From assembly GCA_031276105.1 (NCBI GenBank), contig JAISNS010000275.1, positions 1-9,142 of the forward strand: 9,142 nt of DNA, written 5' to 3'. The stretch comes from Dysgonamonadaceae bacterium (GTDB lineage: Bacteria; Bacteroidota; Bacteroidia; Bacteroidales; Azobacteroidaceae). Each line of letters begins with the position of its first letter. Positions within the stretch are counted from its first letter, which is position 1. Positions 6,074-9,142 of this stretch are shown in pieces. A model generated the notes under the pieces. That model searched no databases. It was given only the letters and a program-made list of their open reading frames with translations, and was not told where the DNA came from. Made by a program: the position numbers and the translations under genes.

Positions 6074-6284
6074 TAAAATACGAAATAAATAAAAACGCAG
6101 ATTCCGGCGGCAGCAACGGTTACAATCGAAAATTTTGGAAATATGACTTACAACAATTTACAGATGAATATAAATGAGGATTTGCGGGATGTCGGAAAGG
6201 ATCAATACCCGCTTTAATGGATGGTCCGTTGAGGGCAGAGAGATAAAATCCGAGGCGAAAGACAAGGAATTAACATCAAGAAAA

Positions 6285-7367
6285 TCATATAGTTTTTTTC
6301 TTCAGAATCTTGTCGCCGTCGCTAATTCCGCTGACGACTTCAATGTTCACTTCATCGGAAATTCCGGTTTCTATCTGTCTTAATTCTACTTTTCCCTGTT
6401 TCAATACACTGACAAAAACAGAATCATTACGAAAAGAAAGACAGGATTCCGGAACGATCAAAATATCTTTCTTTTCGACCAAAACCAGTTCGGCCAAAGC
6501 ATTGAAGCCGGAATATATCCGGATGGTGTCGGGAAGCGTAAAAACAGCTTCGACGTCGTATTTCATGATGCCTTGTTCCAGGTAGCCTTTGGGAGCGATT
6601 TTCCGGACAATGGCTTCTGTTGCAAAACCGTCCATTGAAGAAGGCATAACTTTCAGTTTCATTCCTTTTTTCAATGCCAAAACATCATTTTCAACGATGC
6701 GGCCTTTGAACAGAAAAGAATCCAACTGTGCGACAGTGGCTATGGTCGTTCCATTACTGAACGTGTTTCGCTCTATTACGGGCGATCCTTCTTCTTGCGG
6801 AAGATCCGTTATGACGCCGTTGGCCGTTGCAGTCACCACATTCGATACGTTGCTCGAAGGTATGTATCCTTCCACAAGCAGATGCAACTGATTTTTCATA
6901 TATTCGTATTGTTCGCGGCTGACTTGGAATGTTTTATTCGCTTCTTCAAATTCATTGGCCGAGATAACTCCTTTCTCGAAAAGTCTTTTTTCCCGTTCGT
7001 AATTGAGCTTGTCTTTCTCATAAACGAACTCCGCTGTTTTCATATTCATACGGGCATTTTCTATCCGGGAAGGTTCTGATATTATCTTGATTTTTGCTAT
7101 CTTATCTCCTTTTTTTACCTTGTCTCCGATGCTTACATAATAAGTTTCCAGCGCTCCGGAAATGGCCGATTTGACTTCTATTTCCTTAACCGGGTAGAGG
7201 TTTCCCGAAATGACTTTTTTTACGGATATTGTTCCTCTCTGGGGTGAGATTGTTTGCGAGACGAATGTCTGTTCTTGTGACTGATTTTCAGCAATCAACA
7301 GGGCGCCTGCAATGATTGTTATCAATAGTATTGCGTAGCCTAAATGTTTTAATTTCAATCCTTTCAT
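6285..7367 (-). CDS. HlyD/MacA-family periplasmic adaptor of an ABC exporter
   Basis: This 360-residue membrane-fusion protein has one N-terminal membrane segment (~9-26) and a periplasmic body. The first half-lipoyl strand set is at ~64-93 (EVKSAISGALETYYVSIGDKVKKGDKIAKI). A coiled-coil hairpin runs ~100-165 (NARMNMKTAEFVYEKDKLNYEREKRLF and a matching return helix). The second half-lipoyl is at ~178-198 (ATANGVITDLPQEEGSPV), followed by beta-barrel and membrane-proximal domains to ~355. Such adaptors link an inner-membrane MacB-type transporter to an outer-membrane TolC-like channel; no outer-membrane partner is seen here. Its ATG overlaps the permease stop (ATGA, 7364-7367), so the two are translationally coupled. 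The substrate cannot be inferred. Confidence 0.9.
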   Translation of the reverse strand: MKGLKLKHLGYAILLITIIAGALLIAENQSQEQTFVSQTISPQRGTISVKKVISGNLYPVKEIEVKSAISGALETYYVSIGDKVKKGDKIAKIKIISEPSRIENARMNMKTAEFVYEKDKLNYEREKRLFEKGVISANEFEEANKTFQVSREQYEYMKNQLHLLVEGYIPSSNVSNVVTATANGVITDLPQEEGSPVIERNTFSNGTTIATVAQLDSFLFKGRIVENDVLALKKGMKLKVMPSSMDGFATEAIVRKIAPKGYLEQGIMKYDVEAVFTLPDTIRIYSGFNALAELVLVEKKDILIVPESCLSFRNDSVFVSVLKQGKVELRQIETGISDEVNIEVVSGISDGDKILKKKTI

Positions 7368-8629
7368 ACAACTTTACTTAATGTTTCCATGGGCATTATT
7401 TTTGATGCTTTGCGAGCCGGTAAAATTCCGGCTGTCAATCCCGATAAAATCAATAATCCGAAAGCGGCCGCTACGATGGAAATATCAAGGGTCGCTTTCG
7501 AGAATATTTGTTCCTGACCGGTTTGTAAAGCCGATACAATCCAATTATATATTTTCATGGCGCCGAAACCGAATATAGCTCCTATCAAACCAAAGCCAAT
7601 GGTTATTGTCAGCGCTTCCGTGATTATTAATTGAAGGATGGAAGACGGTGTGGCGCCGATTGCTTTCCTGATACCTATTTCTTCGGTTCTTTCATTTACC
7701 ACAACAAACATGATATTCATTATGCCGAGAGCGCCTGTCAGAAGAAAACACAGCCCCAATATCCAAAGAAAAATATTCATTCCGTCAAACAACATGCCGA
7801 ATGCTTTTACTTGAAGTTGTATGTTGTTGATATACAAAGCGCCATGATCTTCTTTGTCTATGCCGGTTGTTTCCGATAAAAAATCCCTCAACCGGCCTTC
7901 AAACGTTTCTATATTGGTATTCGGATGAAGCAAGGCGCCAAATGTACTGTATTCGAGATTAAGGTTATAGGTGTTACGTAAACTTATGTCAGGACTGTAT
8001 ATACTGTTTTGCTCCATCAGACTAAATAAGGTTCCCCCTTTCAGCAGGCCGACAACAGTAAACAGAGTTCCTTCGATATTGATATATTTTCCGATCGGAT
8101 TTTCATTTTCAAACAAAATGTCCTTTACTCTTTCGCCGATTATTACAACTCTCCGTTTTTTCCCGTAATCCCAATCGTTGAACACTCTGCCGCTATCGAC
8201 TTCAAGTGATTTAATTTTCAGGTAATTTTCGCTAATGCCTTTAATATCAAACCATCCGGTTTTATCTTTGTATAGAATCGGATGGTTAACGGACAGGCCT
8301 GATTCGGAGGCAATGTATTGTATTTCCTGAAATTTTCTTTGAGACTTTTTGAGCATTTCGTCGTCGAATAACACTCGCGAACCGGCTTGCATGGAGCCTT
8401 TACCCGGTTTTGTGGTCGTGTTGCCTGTTACCCAAATGCTATTGGAGGCATATCCGCTGAACATATTTAACATGCCGGCTCGAAAACCGTTGCCGGCTCC
8501 CAACAGCAAAATCAATATGAATAATCCCCACGAAATACCGAAACCCGTAAGAAACGAACGTACTTTATGCTGTTTTATGGAAGAATAAACTTCTTCCAAC
8601 AATTCCGGTATGTTGGAAATAAAATTCAC
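7364..8629 (-). CDS. MacB/FtsX-type ABC transporter permease without an ATPase domain
   Basis: This 421-residue protein has the MacB permease plan: a first membrane helix at ~29-46 after a short amphipathic start (LLEEVYSSIKQHKVRSFLTGFGI), a large periplasmic domain at ~47-282, then three helices at ~284-310, 331-357 and 384-405. ERTEEIGIRKAIGAT at 313-327 is the hallmark coupling helix that contacts the ATPase. GILPARKASKIMPMETL closes the protein, as in the family. Unlike E. coli MacB, no nucleotide-binding domain is fused; a separate ATPase is required and is not in the window. It starts 6 bp after the Yip1-like gene's stop and overlaps the adaptor gene by 4 bp. Such systems export peptides, lipids, antibiotics or signalling molecules; the substrate here is unknown. 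Confidence 0.92.
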   Translation of the reverse strand: MNFISNIPELLEEVYSSIKQHKVRSFLTGFGISWGLFILILLLGAGNGFRAGMLNMFSGYASNSIWVTGNTTTKPGKGSMQAGSRVLFDDEMLKKSQRKFQEIQYIASESGLSVNHPILYKDKTGWFDIKGISENYLKIKSLEVDSGRVFNDWDYGKKRRVVIIGERVKDILFENENPIGKYINIEGTLFTVVGLLKGGTLFSLMEQNSIYSPDISLRNTYNLNLEYSTFGALLHPNTNIETFEGRLRDFLSETTGIDKEDHGALYINNIQLQVKAFGMLFDGMNIFLWILGLCFLLTGALGIMNIMFVVVNERTEEIGIRKAIGATPSSILQLIITEALTITIGFGLIGAIFGFGAMKIYNWIVSALQTGQEQIFSKATLDISIVAAAFGLLILSGLTAGILPARKASKIMPMETLSKVV

Positions 8630-8635
8630 AATCCG

Positions 8636-9142
8636 TTACATTAATCCCTTGTTTGCCGTCAACATTTGGGAATAACAGGTCGTAAATATTGGGAAAAACG
8701 TTACTGTCAACCAATATATCATACAAACAATCCATGATTTAGTCCAACCGGAATCCGTATATAGTTTAAATCCGATAACTAATAAGATGACAAATCCTAT
8801 TTGAAACGGATTGATATTGTAAAGGAACATGTATAAGACCGTTCCGGCATTTTCGATGGATGTTAAACGGTTGGCCCCTGTCAGCATCGTGTCGTACATG
8901 CTTGTTAGATTGTCGATGCCGGAGTGATATACAAACGCGGTGTTTAGCAAATCTCCTATTACAATTACCGGCAAACAATATATGATCAATCGCAATGCTT
9001 TTGCGTAGTTTAATTTTGTTTTGAATATTTGCGCGATTACAAACAACAGGAGAGGATATACAAACAACAGGAGAACGCTTAGTAAAAATCCGCCGGCCAT
9101 TGACAGGTATCTCAGTTTATGCGTCATCTGAATGGCCATATC
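8636..9142 (-). CDS. Yip1-like multi-pass membrane protein, probably 5'-truncated by the window edge
   Basis: At least 167 residues with about four hydrophobic segments: ~15-37 (AGGFLLSVLLLFVYPLLLFVIAQ... region), ~47-68, ~100-125 and ~135-155, counted from the ATG at 9139. An aspartate codon precedes that ATG and the frame stays open to the window edge, so the true start may lie further right; an N-terminal helix usual in the family would then be missing. The KLNYAKALRLIIYCLPVIVIGDLLNT stretch recalls the Yip1 domain (PF04893), whose bacterial members are often seen beside ABC exporters, but I hold this assignment loosely. Being 6 bp upstream of the permease gene, it probably belongs to the same operon. 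Role unknown. Confidence 0.62.
   Translation of the reverse strand, partial: DMAIQMTHKLRYLSMAGGFLLSVLLLFVYPLLLFVIAQIFKTKLNYAKALRLIIYCLPVIVIGDLLNTAFVYHSGIDNLTSMYDTMLTGANRLTSIENAGTVLYMFLYNINPFQIGFVILLVIGFKLYTDSGWTKSWIVCMIYWLTVTFFPIFTTCYSQMLTANKGLM

Noticed and set aside
6174..6383. 69-residue plus-strand frame between the glycosyltransferase and the adaptor gene
   Set aside because: Its second half is antisense to the adaptor gene's 3' end, and the product shows no recognisable pattern.

Overview
The window looks like a chromosomal segment from a member of the Bacteroidales (phylum Bacteroidota). The reasons are: a FISUMP-type surface protein; the run DoxX-like protein - tpiA - SPOR protein - folE, an arrangement I associate with this group; a DUF4834-type small membrane protein; start codons preceded by A-rich sequence rather than clear Shine-Dalgarno sites; and promoter-like sites matching the Bacteroidetes -33/-7 consensus (TTTG, about 19 nt, TAnnTTTG). 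No rRNA, tRNA, transposase, integrase or CRISPR array was found.

Layout. Positions 1-1155 (+) hold the 3' part of a large extracellular protein: the tail of an Ig-like/adhesion-like segment followed by a C-terminal FISUMP (C-type-lectin-like) domain. Its last ~200 bp differ sharply in composition from the rest of the gene and look like the variable repeat of a diversity-generating retroelement (DGR) target. A gene-free stretch (1156-1538) follows, packed with at least five short perfect hairpins and two sets of direct repeats. From 1539 to 4754 (+) lies a housekeeping-type cluster: a DoxX/MauE-like redox membrane protein, triose-phosphate isomerase (tpiA), a secreted SPOR-domain protein and GTP cyclohydrolase I (folE). 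A REP-like palindrome sits between tpiA and the SPOR gene.

From 4751 onward everything reads on the minus strand: a small DUF4834-like membrane protein that overlaps folE tail to tail, a family 2 glycosyltransferase with a near-perfect promoter, and an export operon. The operon consists of a Yip1-like membrane protein running off the right edge, a MacB/FtsX-type ABC permease without its own ATPase domain, and a HlyD/MacA-type periplasmic adaptor coupled to the permease by an ATGA overlap. The ATPase partner is not in the window and may lie beyond the right edge.

The most interesting signal is the 3' end of the FISUMP gene. Of the 49 codons at 982-1128, 33 end in C, against 10 of 49 at 781-927. 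GC is about 64% at 961-1140 against about 44% at 781-960. A strong hairpin starts 36 bp after the stop codon. This fits adenine-directed mutagenic homing from a template rich in AAC codons, but no reverse transcriptase or template repeat is visible here, so it remains a hypothesis.
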